Source of the DNA: Symbiodinium natans
Lineage: Eukaryota > Sar > Dinophyceae > Suessiales > Symbiodiniaceae
DNA length: 52,500 nt
Reading direction: 5' to 3'
Assembly (NCBI GenBank): GCA_905221605.1
Contig: CAJNDS010000616.1
Coordinates: 1-52,500 of the forward strand
A program made the position numbers and the translations under genes. Shown here in pieces: positions 32,991-41,601 of the stretch; position 1 is the first letter of the stretch, and every line of letters begins with the position of its first letter. The notes under the pieces are model-generated. The model was not told the origin of the DNA and ran no database searches. It was given only the letters and a program-made list of their open reading frames with translations.

Positions 32991-34479
32991 AATTGATATT
33001 GGCACGCGGCCATTTTGGGCAAGTCACTCACTCACTCACTCACGGCTTCCGAGGGTCAATCCGCGCCTGGTGAAAGGAAAATCACCAATTGGCTCCTAGC
33101 TAGATGTGCCAAGACATAAGCACTAGAGCGACTTTCAAGTTCTCACCACGTAGGGATGGAGGGTCGCGGTTCGAAGGCCTTGCGATTTTGGGCAAGTAGT
33201 ATGAAACAGCGGGCTCGTTTCAAATTGACGCCTTTGCGTTCGCGCGCTCCGAATTGACCCCTTGCTGGGCGGTCTTTTCGCGCTGTAAAATAAGGCCTTC
33301 TTGTGCGGCGCTCCTCTCGCATTCGCAAACACAATGGTCGCATGATGGCTTTCAAAGAAAAACGCACATGCTACAAAGACGCTCGTAGGAGGTCTCAAAT
33401 AGGGTAATATGCACACACACACACACACAATGCTCGCATGATGGGTTTGAAGCCCCCGCCCTCCCATTTTGCAAGAATCATGAAAGCTAAGCGACTTGCT
33501 TAAATCAAGGGCTTCCATAGGCACGCTATCTCAGCTTCCATTCCTTCTCAAAACACCATGCTCTGTCAAGGTTTCTCTCTCTTCGCGTCGTCTTCTCTAC
33601 GATTTTGTTGATCACCACTTGTCGTTGTTCCGTGTCTGAACACCTCGGGTGAAGGCAAACACTACTCTGACTATAGCAGGTCAGAGAGCAGGTTGAGCCG
33701 AGGTAGCATGCAGACAGGGCACGCATGGACATCCATCACCCGAGCTATCATTCGTCTCTCTTCCAGAGCAGTCTCAGGGCAGGACTGTGATGAACATTCT
33801 ACCTCCCGTTGCCCTCCTGCCCAAGGATTGTGCCTCAACTTCGGGTTCTCCCCGAGCCGCGTTGCGTGCGCACAGCGCGGCACCATAACACACACCGCGG
33901 AACGCAAAATTGCAAGAGAAAGTTTGGGAGAAAGCACGCTGCATGGGGTTCAGCGGGGAGGTAGCACGCTTCCTGTGCACTGTGCACCTAGCACGGATCC
34001 CAGGGACGCATGTTTAGGAAGCACCTGGAAAAGCACCCTAAACCACCCTAAACCCCCAAGCAAAGGATTAGCTTCTAAAAATAGCGAACCAAACTCGCAC
34101 CGCCACGCGGAACGCGCGGCTCAGAAATACAAGGGAACACGGTGGCTCACCGTTTGAGGTGGTTGCCGCAAAGGATGCTCAGCTTGATGCTTTGCAGTGA
34201 AAGGCCGGTTTCGTCTTGGTGAGAATGCTACTGCTACTAGTAGCTCGGTCCAGATTAACCCTGTTCCCGAGGGGGAGGGGAGGCCCGGGGAAGGGGAAGG
34301 CAAGGGAAGGGCTGATCATTGCCAGGGCACGCTCCGCGCCAAAGCCATACGACTTGGCTTTGATGCCCTGGCACCCTTTCAGGCGTGCCTTGACCTGATC
34401 ACAGGATTACCCAAAAAATGGCTTTCCATGCAGACCAGCTCACCAAAGCCCTAATCCTGAGCGGGGGCCTTCTGGCGCT
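32991..34479. other. No recognised gene; minor repeats
   Basis: It holds CACTCACTCACTCAC near 33027, a CA tract at 33411-33429, and a pair of CACAATGSTCGCATGATGG words at 33331 and 33426. A 129-codon minus frame (33135-33524) and a 154-codon plus frame (33693-34157) show no motif. Confidence 0.45.
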
Positions 34480-34595
34480 CCTCGGTGGCCATGACCGGGA
34501 GCTCCAGGTGCTCCATTGCCCTGGGTTTTTTCGAGTGCGTCCGTGGTTCCACAGTGAATGGCTAGAAGTAAGGCCGTGTGTCCGTTAACTTTTGA
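34480..34595 (-). pseudogene. Possible ankyrin-like fragment
   Basis: The minus strand reads VNGHTALLLAIHCGTTDALE, matching the start of an ankyrin repeat (GxTALxxAxxxG) but losing the second helix. The surrounding frame is 83 codons (34440-34691) with no further repeats. The intron-like boundary that marks the 37.8-39.2 kb modules is absent here, so this is a weaker call. Confidence 0.3.
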
Positions 34596-34671
34596 GGATT
34601 GTTTCTGACTGAAATTTGCATGTGAGGGTTGTTCTATATCCTTGTTCCATGGCTGCCAATTAGGATCCCTT

Positions 34672-34840
34672 GCGCTTCGCCCTTGCGCCAACCTTGTGCG
34701 GGCTTGCGCGCGCGCGCGCGAGGTTTTCGCAAGTACCCTAGGAAAGGCTGCTCAAAATAAACATCACCAAGAGATAGCTTGCGCAGAGCTTGCGTTCGCC
34801 CTTGCGCGAGCTTGCGCGCGCTCGAGAGGTGTGCACGTTT
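34672..34840. repeat. GC-rich local duplication with alternating GC tract
   Basis: CTTGCGCTTCGCCCTTGCGC at 34670 is echoed by CTTGCGTTCGCCCTTGCGC at 34787. Each is followed by GGGCTTGCGCGCG or CGAGCTTGCGCGCG. The first has a GCGCGCGCGCGC run prone to Z-DNA. Confidence 0.75.
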
Positions 34841-35310
34841 TATCACGACCGGCATTTTCCCTAATCGACCTCCTAAGTATCTCACAAGACCCGCCAAAAA
34901 GAACAACCCTCATATCAGCCCTTCGCTTACTTCGAGCTCCAACCCGAAATTAAACCTATCTGTGCAGGAACAAGTCACGGGTCTGCCAGGAAGGCGCGGA
35001 TGTCCTGGGCTGGGCAGAAACAATGGCTCTCCTCCTTGCCTGGTGTGAGGCAGACTTGTGGTGTTGGGGTGAGCATGGACCCATGGCAGCCACAAGTCTG
35101 CCTCAAACACAGCCTGCATTGAGGTAGACACCCGTTCCCCCACCTCTCCCACTTCCCCCCACCTCCAGGACCGCGCCCCCGCGGGGGGAAATTTGCAGGG
35201 GCAAGGGGACAAGTGAGGCAACCGGAGCAAGTGGCTTCCGGGCCACCAAGTGGGGCAAGTGAGGCAAGCAGGGCAACATCAATTAGTGCTCGCCGTGGGC
35301 GCCCGCAAAG
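34841..35310. other. No recognised feature
   Basis: Frames up to 149 codons on the minus strand, no motif. AAGTCTGCCTCA repeats near 35090 in inverted relation to GAGGCAGACTTGT at 35047. Confidence 0.4.
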
Positions 35311-35314
35311 TAAA

Positions 35315-35545
35315 GTCACATTTATAATTGGGGTGAGCATTGTAATCTTCGGCCGGCCCGGCGATCCCGGTCCAAGAGACTTTTCAGTTAGCAGATGGTT
35401 TCGGGCCCGTATCCCTAAACTCATACGTATATATAAGGGGGCCCGATGAGAATACTAAAGCCCAACTTTTCTGCAGATTGCTTTTTTAGAGCAAGGTCGT
35501 CTTTGCTACAGAAGGCCTTGCTTTCAGATAAGCAGAGAGGCAGTC
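35315..35545 (+). mobile_element. Relative of the 30.4-kb TIR element interior
   Basis: Shares with 30595-30720 the order: TTATAATTGGGGTG, GTAATCTTCG (GTAATATTCG there), CCGGCCCGG, TTTCGGGCC, a TATATAAGGGGG-like word, then a GATGATAATA-like end. GAGACTTTTCAGTTAGC matches GAAGACTTTTCAGCTAGC at 30801. No TIR partner was found, so this copy is probably partial. Confidence 0.65.
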
Positions 35546-35599
35546 AGAGACCCAGAAACTGTCTACCAAAGATCGTAAACACTAAGCCGTAAACCTTGC

Positions 35600-35830
35600 A
35601 CCGCGTCGAAGCACTGACCCCCCGATAAGCAAAACCTAGAAGCCGACGAAGTCATCCCCCTCCACCATAAGCAAAAACCTGGAAAACACTGTCCCTAAAC
35701 CCTAAACCCTAAACCCGAAGTAAACCATAAACCTTCCCCCGCGTCGAAGCACCCAGCCCCCGGTAAGCAAAACCTACAACGGAGCTGTCGAAGCAGGCAC
35801 CCCCCGATAAGCAAGACCTGGAAGGACCTG
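35600..35830. repeat. Dispersed CCCCGATAAGCAAGACCTGG family
   Basis: Copies at about 35618, 35661, 35753 and 35799, with telomere-like CCCTAAACCC words at 35695-35717 and GCGTCGAAGCAC words between. Same short unit as at 32.7-32.9 kb. Confidence 0.8.
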
Positions 35831-35949
35831 CCTATGTCTAGGCCCCAAGCCCTTAAACTCAAGCAATCCAACCGAGCATGGCATGGCCGTAACTATTGGG
35901 ACTTAATGGTGGGCTTATATAGGGGTTCAAGGTTTGGGGTTCAGGAGGG
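35831..35949. other. No recognised feature
   Basis: Short spacer before the candidate secreted-peptide frame. Confidence 0.4.
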
Positions 35950-36147
35950 CTATCTGGCAGAATGAAACAAGATGCCCTCCAACGTCAAACCACGGGTCAA
36001 CTTAAATGAAGTCATCAATGATAAACACTCATAGTGCGGCTCAGCAACTTCCTCAACTTGGTCGGCTGTCGCCATGGCTACGGGAGATGCAAGGAGAAGA
36101 GCAAAAAATAGCAAAAACTCGTTTCTGAAGTTGAGCCGATGGCACAT
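35950..36147 (-). CDS. Candidate secreted small protein or first coding exon
   Basis: A 65-codon minus-strand frame whose N-terminus looks like a eukaryotic signal peptide. It has a short polar start (MCHRLNFRNE), a 16-residue hydrophobic core (FLLFFALLLASPVAMA) and a small-residue cleavage site (ATA before DQVEEV). The mature part is about 37 residues, acidic at first, with one Cys, and has no recognised family. Just upstream on the same strand lies TTTTCTCTCACAG, a pyrimidine-rich tract ending in AG. The frame could therefore open an exon with a short 5' UTR. It may end at the stop at 35950 or be spliced onward earlier; no downstream exon was identified. A chance hydrophobic stretch cannot be excluded. 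Confidence 0.3.
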   Translation of the reverse strand: MCHRLNFRNEFLLFFALLLASPVAMATADQVEEVAEPHYECLSLMTSFKLTRGLTLEGILFHSAR

Positions 36148-37187
36148 GTCACGGTCAAACGTTCAGACAGGTGGTGAAAGATTCTGTGAGAGAAAAACTT
36201 GCACGGAAAACCTGCGTCTGTTCGCAGCTGCAAACCTGAACGTCTGGGGACTGGCGTGGCCATGCCTACAACATGCCCTAAACAGCAATCACGAAGCTAG
36301 GTCTGCGTCTGGCTCAGTAGCCACGAAGTGCGCACGCCGGGCAGCCGAGAAGGAGTGGAGAGGCCAAGAACGAACACAATGTGAGCCAGCATGCAACTGC
36401 CATGAGCAAAAGTGGGAATGGGCAAGCAGGAAAGGGGGGGAGGTCGGGAAATTCTAGTGACTCTTATGGGAGCCAGAAAGAAGCTGCGATTGGACACGAC
36501 ATTTCAGAAGCGGAACTGGCGAGATACATGGGGATGGATGGCATAGTGCCTTTGCAGACTGCACTGGAAGGCGAAACTCATGATGCTAAATTCTTGACAC
36601 TGAACCCTGGTCTCTACTCGAGGGTTTCGGGCTCTGCCATGCGTTGCCAATAAGAAAGAATTCTCGATAAGACAATTCCCCCGCGCAGCATCTCATCTGT
36701 TTTCGCCCCGTGCCCAGCTCCGTCTCCAGCATCAGCATTGCGAACAGCCTTGCCGGGAGCCCAAGAAAAAGCGAAGCACAGTCCTGCGCCCCAAAATTTG
36801 ATCGAACCGGAGCCCCCGCTCACTGGAGTCCGTGCCCGCTCCCCCTTCGTGTTGCACTCATTCGCCACTTTTTGAGATCAGCGGCTCTGATGTACAAACA
36901 AAAGCCCTGGACCCTGAAAGCAAATCTTCAAAGGCGCCGAGACCCGAGAACAAAACTTCTGCCCAATCGCTGCCTGCTCAAACAAGCTGAGGAGAACTGC
37001 CCGAAGTTTTGGGACCCAAACTTCTGCAACTGCCATCTGCCCAAGTCGCCCAAGTCGTCTTTCCGCGGTTGTAGTGCAGAGTTTCCGAGGTTCCCGGAAG
37101 CTTTCGAAATCTTCAGGATTTGGAAGGCTATCTGTTTACTGAAAAAAATCTGCAGAAGGAGTCGCCGATGCCCATGTACCAACACGA
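36148..37187. other. No recognised feature
   Basis: The first 160 or so codons of a long + frame (36710-37831, 373 codons) lie here. They carry no domain, and the frame's middle is simple-sequence repeat, so it is not called a gene. Confidence 0.4.
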
Positions 37188-37452
37188 GACTCACAGACAG
37201 ACAGCCAGGCAGACAAACAGACAGACAGACACTCGGACACGCAGACACACAGACACGGACACGCTCACACACCCACACACCCACTCACCCACCCACCCAG
37301 CCAGCCAGCCAGCCACCCACCCTGGCACCCTGGCACCGTCGCACCGTCACCTCGCATCCGCGCACCCGCGCCCACACGCCGCACCCGCACCCACACGCAC
37401 ACGCCCACGCGCACGTGCGCGTCACGCCCAAGCGTACGCGGCACCCGCACAT
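37188..37452. repeat. C/A-rich degenerate microsatellite (CAGA, CACA, CCAG, CACG words)
   Basis: GACAGACAG words, then CACACCCAC, CCAGCCAGCCAG and CGCACCCGC words. It resembles a GC-mutated version of the 20-kb compound microsatellite, sharing the CAGA-then-CACACCC order. Confidence 0.88.
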
Positions 37453-37464
37453 GCTGAGTCTCGT

Positions 37465-37560
37465 TTTTGATGTGCCCAAGACCCTGAACCACCTGTACAT
37501 GCCAGTATGCCGCAACGCATGGCACGATTCCAAGCTTGGCGTGCTTCAGTTTCCCCATGG
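37465..37560 (-). repeat. Dispersed repeat, copy A
   Basis: Reverse complement of 41050-41130: CGTGCCATGCGTTGC and GGTGGTTCAGGGTCTTGG appear in both, in the same order. Both flank microsatellite-like DNA. No coding meaning is assigned, although both copies translate to VQGLGH-like words. Confidence 0.8.
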
Positions 37561-37789
37561 CTTTTTACCTGCTTTTGTTGTTGGAATGGGCTGCCGGTTT
37601 AAGGACGGCATTTTTGTGAGGCTCTCTAGATTCAATTTTTCTGGTCGGCCCTTTCAAGATCCAGCAGCGCGTTTGCCTCGGAAACCAGTAATTAGAGAAA
37701 CGGCAACACAAAGAAACACAGACTCGAGAGATGTGATTCGATGTGACTCGACCCGACGTTGTTCAAGCCTGGACACTGCAGCCAGTATG

Positions 37790-37879
37790 CGCTGCCCGCC
37801 TTTTCTGCGCCCTTGGCAAGGAGCTGTGTGACGCACTCGACGAGCCCCTTCCGAGCCGCGAAGATGGGAGCAGGGTTGC
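37790..37879 (-). pseudogene. Ankyrin module 5
   Basis: GNPAPIFAARKGLVECV followed by TQLLAKGAEKAG, a full-length repeat with the second helix and the LLxKGA turn intact. Preceded by TACGAG. The surrounding minus frame is 104 codons (37692-38006). Confidence 0.55.
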
Positions 37880-38252
37880 CTCGTACCCGGGCTGTGATCG
37901 GAAGGAAGCGCGCAAGCTCCGGCCCCTCGTATTGAAAGCTCCCGAGGCGCCGGCCTCCTGAATACTTGCAGACTGCTTGTACAGCACAGGCGCATCGTTC
38001 TCTCAATGCCTTCTGTTATTGATGTTTTTGCTCTCGAAGAAAGCCTCATGGTCCCTTGTTTTCCCTGCTCCAATCCCTTTAAGTGTTTGGATGGCGAACT
38101 GGGAGTTGACCTACTACGGCGTGACACAGGGTCCGCCCTCCAACAATGGCCGCTGTCCTCTCCTCTGGACCAGAGGCGGTCGCAGCGTTTAGAGTGTACC
38201 GTGAGATGTAAGTACTGCAGCATCGCATCTGCATGAAAAACGCTCGGCTCTC

Positions 38253-38315
38253 AGGCAAGCACCACGTCCGCATCCTCCAGGAGGTCCCTGGCCGCCTCCA
38301 TGAGGGAAGTCGGAC
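38253..38315 (-). pseudogene. Ankyrin module 4, shortened
   Basis: GPTSLMEAARDLLEDADVV, then a stop. It has the first helix and the LLEDAD equivalent of LLxxGAD, with the central part deleted. Preceded by GCTAAG. Confidence 0.45.
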
Positions 38316-38429
38316 CTTAGCATACAGAACTGATCTCCTCAACAAAATCGCATTGGGCTATAGTGGCTTGGAATTGCACCCATTCCTGGGTGTGCCTTCA
38401 ACCTATCATATGTGTAAGGCGTTTGGCAA

Positions 38430-38505
38430 AAAACTCGCCGGCCCAAGGGGCTGTCCAGCAGCTTCCGGCACTTCGCATCTGCCGCCAGCATCTGCGCGGT
38501 CTAGC
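38430..38505 (-). pseudogene. Ankyrin module 3, interrupted
   Basis: After GGAG the frame reads G, stop (TAG where the other modules have a K/R/P/N codon), then TAQMLAADAKCRKLLDS. The stop marks it as broken, unless the codon is a sequencing or editing difference. Confidence 0.45.
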
Positions 38506-38709
38506 CTCCGTAACAAGGGCGGGCAGCATGGCGCGGCAGCTTCAGGCTCTTATCACAAGAGCACTTGACGGGACAAGGTAGATGCGATAGCGTCACATCC
38601 TCTGGCTTCCCTAAACCCTATCAACCCTGAAATGATTGAAATATAAACCAGTTCGGATCCACCAGGCCCCGGGCCGGCTTGGTCTTTCGAGGCCTCAGAG
38701 CCGCGTGTT

Positions 38710-38842
38710 TCGCCACAGCTTTGGTTACACCAGGAGATAAAGGCAGCATCTCCGAGGTTTCTGGCCCGCTTGGCGCCCCGGTCGAGGAGCTCCTTTGACA
38801 CTCTCGGCGTGTCCGCCTGCACGAGCATCAGCGCGCTACGGC
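38710..38842 (-). pseudogene. Ankyrin module 2, the best preserved
   Basis: Reads GRSALMLVQADTP, then RVSKELLDRGAKRARNLG, a nearly full repeat running into the start of a next one (DAAFIS). It is preceded by AGCCTGAG, the same boundary as module 1. The frame stays open to 38553. Confidence 0.6.
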
Positions 38843-39090
38843 CTCAGGCTGCTCCATGGCATGACATGACTCGAGGTGTCGGGCGTCGCGGGCTTCCCTG
38901 TCTTCCTGGCATAACATGAAGCCCAGGCCAACCTGGGCCTATAGCTCTCTGAAATCCAGGCGACTGCAACCTTTCGTGCCAAGGCCCCGGCCCTCCGTGT
39001 TCTGAACATCCTGGGGCCCAACGCTAGCGGAGTATTGCGGAGCAGCGAAGGGCAAGCAGGTTCCGCCGCCACATGCCGCTGCCCAACTTT

Positions 39091-39173
39091 TTAAACGATC
39101 CGCCCGCCCTCTCGGCCTCCATCAAGAAGTGTCCTGAGGGACTCCCTGGCGGCAAGCATCAGGGCAGTTTTGC
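39091..39173 (-). pseudogene. Ankyrin module 1
   Basis: Starts GKTALMLAARESL and continues RTLLDGG, ending at a stop at 39091. The preceding bases read TTTGCCTGAG, a plausible acceptor. The middle of the repeat (the GHxEVV part) is missing. Confidence 0.55.
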
Positions 39174-39174
39174 C

Positions 39175-40492
39175 TCAGGCAAAGGTGTTTGTAGAAGAAC
39201 CTGCTCGTGGCTTCTATGAGGAAAGTTGGAGCGAGAAGGGCGAAAGCCCTGTGCGGTGCTCTGAGATGCTCTAAAAGTTCTAAACCTGATCATCTGCTTG
39301 CGCAATGATGCCTATTCAGTCCGAGACAAGTGCCCTAAAATCCAGAGCATGCCTTTCAACGCCCTGACCCAGGATGAAACACTGAAAAGGCTTGGCAACA
39401 TGCGCTCCAGAGGATAGTTCATGACAGCATGCGGCTCCGGCTGAGGAGGGAAGGGAACACTGGGGCAGAGCCTCCGACACGTGTTCGTAGCACAGCTGCA
39501 TGGCCGTGATGTCCGGCGACTTCAGCAATGGCATGGCGTCCTGGCACTCGGGCAACGGCCACCAAAGTCAGGCAAACAAAAACTCTGGACGTCACATGAA
39601 ACCTACAAGCCCCAACCGCGTGTGCCGTGTTATCCACTGCAGCACTCGTTTCAGAAAACCATTGGGTCTGAACGGGCTTCCGGGGCGTTTCTTGGCATTA
39701 CTCTAGGCTCTACGCCTACTTGAAGGCCTCAGGGAACTTAGGTAGGCATAGAAACACTTGTATCGCACATGGCGAGGGCCGCCTGGCGTGTCTGCGAATT
39801 CACAAAACGCAGAGAATCGGGCGTCCCATGCGCCAGGACCTATACGGCCTACAAGAGCGGCAAAGCTGGCCATAGCGCTCGGCAATAAGGACGAGAAGAG
39901 ACTATGGTTGAAAAGCTGAAAACAATAGTAGCTCGTGAAGTAGGAAAAGCATGGAAACGCGGACCGCCAACTTCCACACCAGAGTCCCATCAGCTGGCCT
40001 CAAAGGTGTAATGCCAGCGAGTACCTGCGTGCTCATGAGCTTCAAATAGCTTCAAGCAGCAAGAGGAGTCAGGATGCAACAGGTGTAGCCACTGAGAGAT
40101 TGCTTCAGAAGATTCTAAAGGGGCCAGTGGCCGGCTAGGGTTTTTTGTTTGCACATCTGAGAGAAGCTTTGGCAAAAAAAAGTTCCACTCCGTGGGGGCA
40201 CGCTCGGAGTCAGCTCCGAGGCTTTGAGGCCCTCTTCGTTCCCCGCACTCGGATGGCGCAGGTTCTCTTGAGCCCCGGTAGCTTAGTTAAAAGTGAGTTG
40301 CTGCACGAAAAAAGCAGACCCTTGTCGTGTGGAAGGCGCTTTCGCTTCCATTTGCTTGTTGGGGACCTAGACTTGTCGTGTAGATAGATTTCGGCTTTCG
40401 CCAGCTGCAGGCTGCGGGGGCAGCGCCGCTGCAGCTACCCGGTGCGAGCATTGAGGGAAACGGGGGGGGGCGGGGAAATTGAACTCAAAGCT
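39175..40492. other. No recognised gene
   Basis: A possible sixth ankyrin relic lies on the minus strand near 39515-39455 (DITAMQLCYEHVSEAL), with GG instead of AG at the boundary. Minus frames at 39703-39990 and 39990-40175 look compositionally protein-like but match nothing I recognise. Confidence 0.35.
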
Positions 40493-41045
40493 GTCAAACT
40501 TGCAAGCTCGTCATGTTTCAAACTATCGTTCTGTCAACCTGTGAACCCGTGGAATATTCCAACTTTTCAAACTCGAACGGGCTTCGAACTTCTAACTCTC
40601 AAACTCCAGGTCGTTCAAACTTTCTAACTCGCAGCCTCGAGGCCTCCAAGACGTGCATGACCTCAAACTCCAAACTCGAAACTTTCAAACTGTCAAACTC
40701 TGACACTCTCGATTTACACTCTCGAACTCGACCGCAGCTCAAACTTTCGAGTTCGAGAGGCTTCAAACGTTCGAGTTCTCAATCTCGAAACTTGAACATT
40801 TTTTAAAGTCGAGACTCGGCTTGGAGGTTGAGTTTGAGAGGGGACACCCGAGCTCGAGCGTTTGAACCTTCGAGCATTTGAACTGCGAGGGTTTTGAAAC
40901 TTGGAAACTTTGAAAGCTTGAGAGTTCAAAGATGGAAAGCGAGCTGCCTTCACGCATGTTCAAACTTCAAACTCGACAGTGTTCGAACAACTCAAACTTT
41001 CGAACTCGAAGGCCTTCTGACTCTCAACATCTCAACTTCGGAGGG
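40493..41045. repeat. CAAACTCGA/TTTCAAACT simple repeat with strand switches
   Basis: 40493-40800 is built of TTCAAACT, CAAACTCGAA and TTCGAACTC words. From about 40805 to 40930 the words appear reverse-complemented (GAGTTTGAGAGG, CGAGCGTTTGAA, GAAACTTTGAAAGC). From about 40955 to 41045 the first orientation returns (TTCAAACTTCAAACTCGAC). Unit length is irregular, about 8-12 bp. Confidence 0.88.
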
Positions 41046-41049
41046 AAAA

Positions 41050-41130
41050 GCGCGCAGGCTTGGAACCGTGCCATGCGTTGCCGCGTAATTGCTGGTGGTT
41101 CAGGGTCTTGGCCACAGAAACGAGACCAGC
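41050..41130 (+). repeat. Dispersed repeat, copy B
   Basis: Inverted relative of 37465-37560 sharing CGTGCCATGCGTTGC and GGTGGTTCAGGGTCTTGG. Confidence 0.8.
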
Positions 41131-41561
41131 ATGCGTAGGTGCCGTCTCCGTGGTCGCTGGTTTCGCATCACTGACGATTCCCGCTTACCACCGGCTTGCC
41201 TGCCTCTCACAAGCATTCAGAACGCCTTTGTCATCCTGAGCCACGAAATACTCCGGACTTGCACGTAACAACCTGAAATCAAACTGCCATCATCATCGGA
41301 GGGCGTGGTACATTAGTGCAGCAGCTGCCGCCTCCGACCCGAGTTTTCTGGCGGCGATTCGACAGCAAATCGGAGCCTGGAACCCCCCTTGGCACCCAGC
41401 AACCTGCCTGTCAACAAAAAAGCCCTAGACCCCGCTCCGGGTGGCCCATTCTGAGCCTCAGCCTCACACTCAGACCCTCCGACCACCCGGAATCTCATGT
41501 TTTTTGCATGCTTCAGTGATGGAATTCCAGTCCGGTGAGACTTGCACGCAGCCAGCAAAGC
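41131..41561. other. No recognised feature
   Basis: Unique-looking; no gene recognised. Confidence 0.4.
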
Positions 41562-41601
41562 GAAACCCTAAACCCCTAAACCCTAAACCCTAAACCCTAA
41601 T
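41562..41601 (-). repeat. CCCTAAA patch
   Basis: Five nearly perfect heptamers with one extra C. Confidence 0.92.

Larger units (their letters stand above)
37790..39174 (-). pseudogene. Decayed ankyrin-repeat exon array (five modules)
   Basis: Reading the minus strand from 39173 down, five ankyrin-like modules occur at 39173, 38842, 38505, 38315 and 37879. In every one, the module begins after AG and opens G(C/T), with exactly 11 bases before the codon pair equivalent to Leu-Met in GxTALMLAA. That is the layout of a phase-1 exon repeated five times, with the AG|G acting as acceptor. Ankyrin repeats are about 33-residue helix-turn-helix units that bind proteins. Here three modules have lost much of the second half, one has a stop in its second codon, and no continuous frame links them. 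I read it as the remains of a multi-exon ankyrin gene, or a gene with very divergent exons. The upstream and downstream limits are unknown. Confidence 0.55.

Noticed and set aside
33002-33022. GCGGCCATTTTGGGCAAG, resembling a dinoflagellate spliced-leader core
   Set aside because: Only about ten bases (GCCATTTTGG) match what I recall of the leader. There is no donor site and no tandem SL gene arrangement.
36710-37831. 373-codon + frame
   Set aside because: The middle third is degenerate CAGA/CACACCC simple sequence and the ends show no domain. It also runs over the dispersed repeat at 37465-37560.
40273-40350. GCCCCGGTAGCTTAGTTAAAAG, tRNA-like 5' half
   Set aside because: No complementary acceptor 3' arm, no anticodon stem and no T-arm consensus follow.
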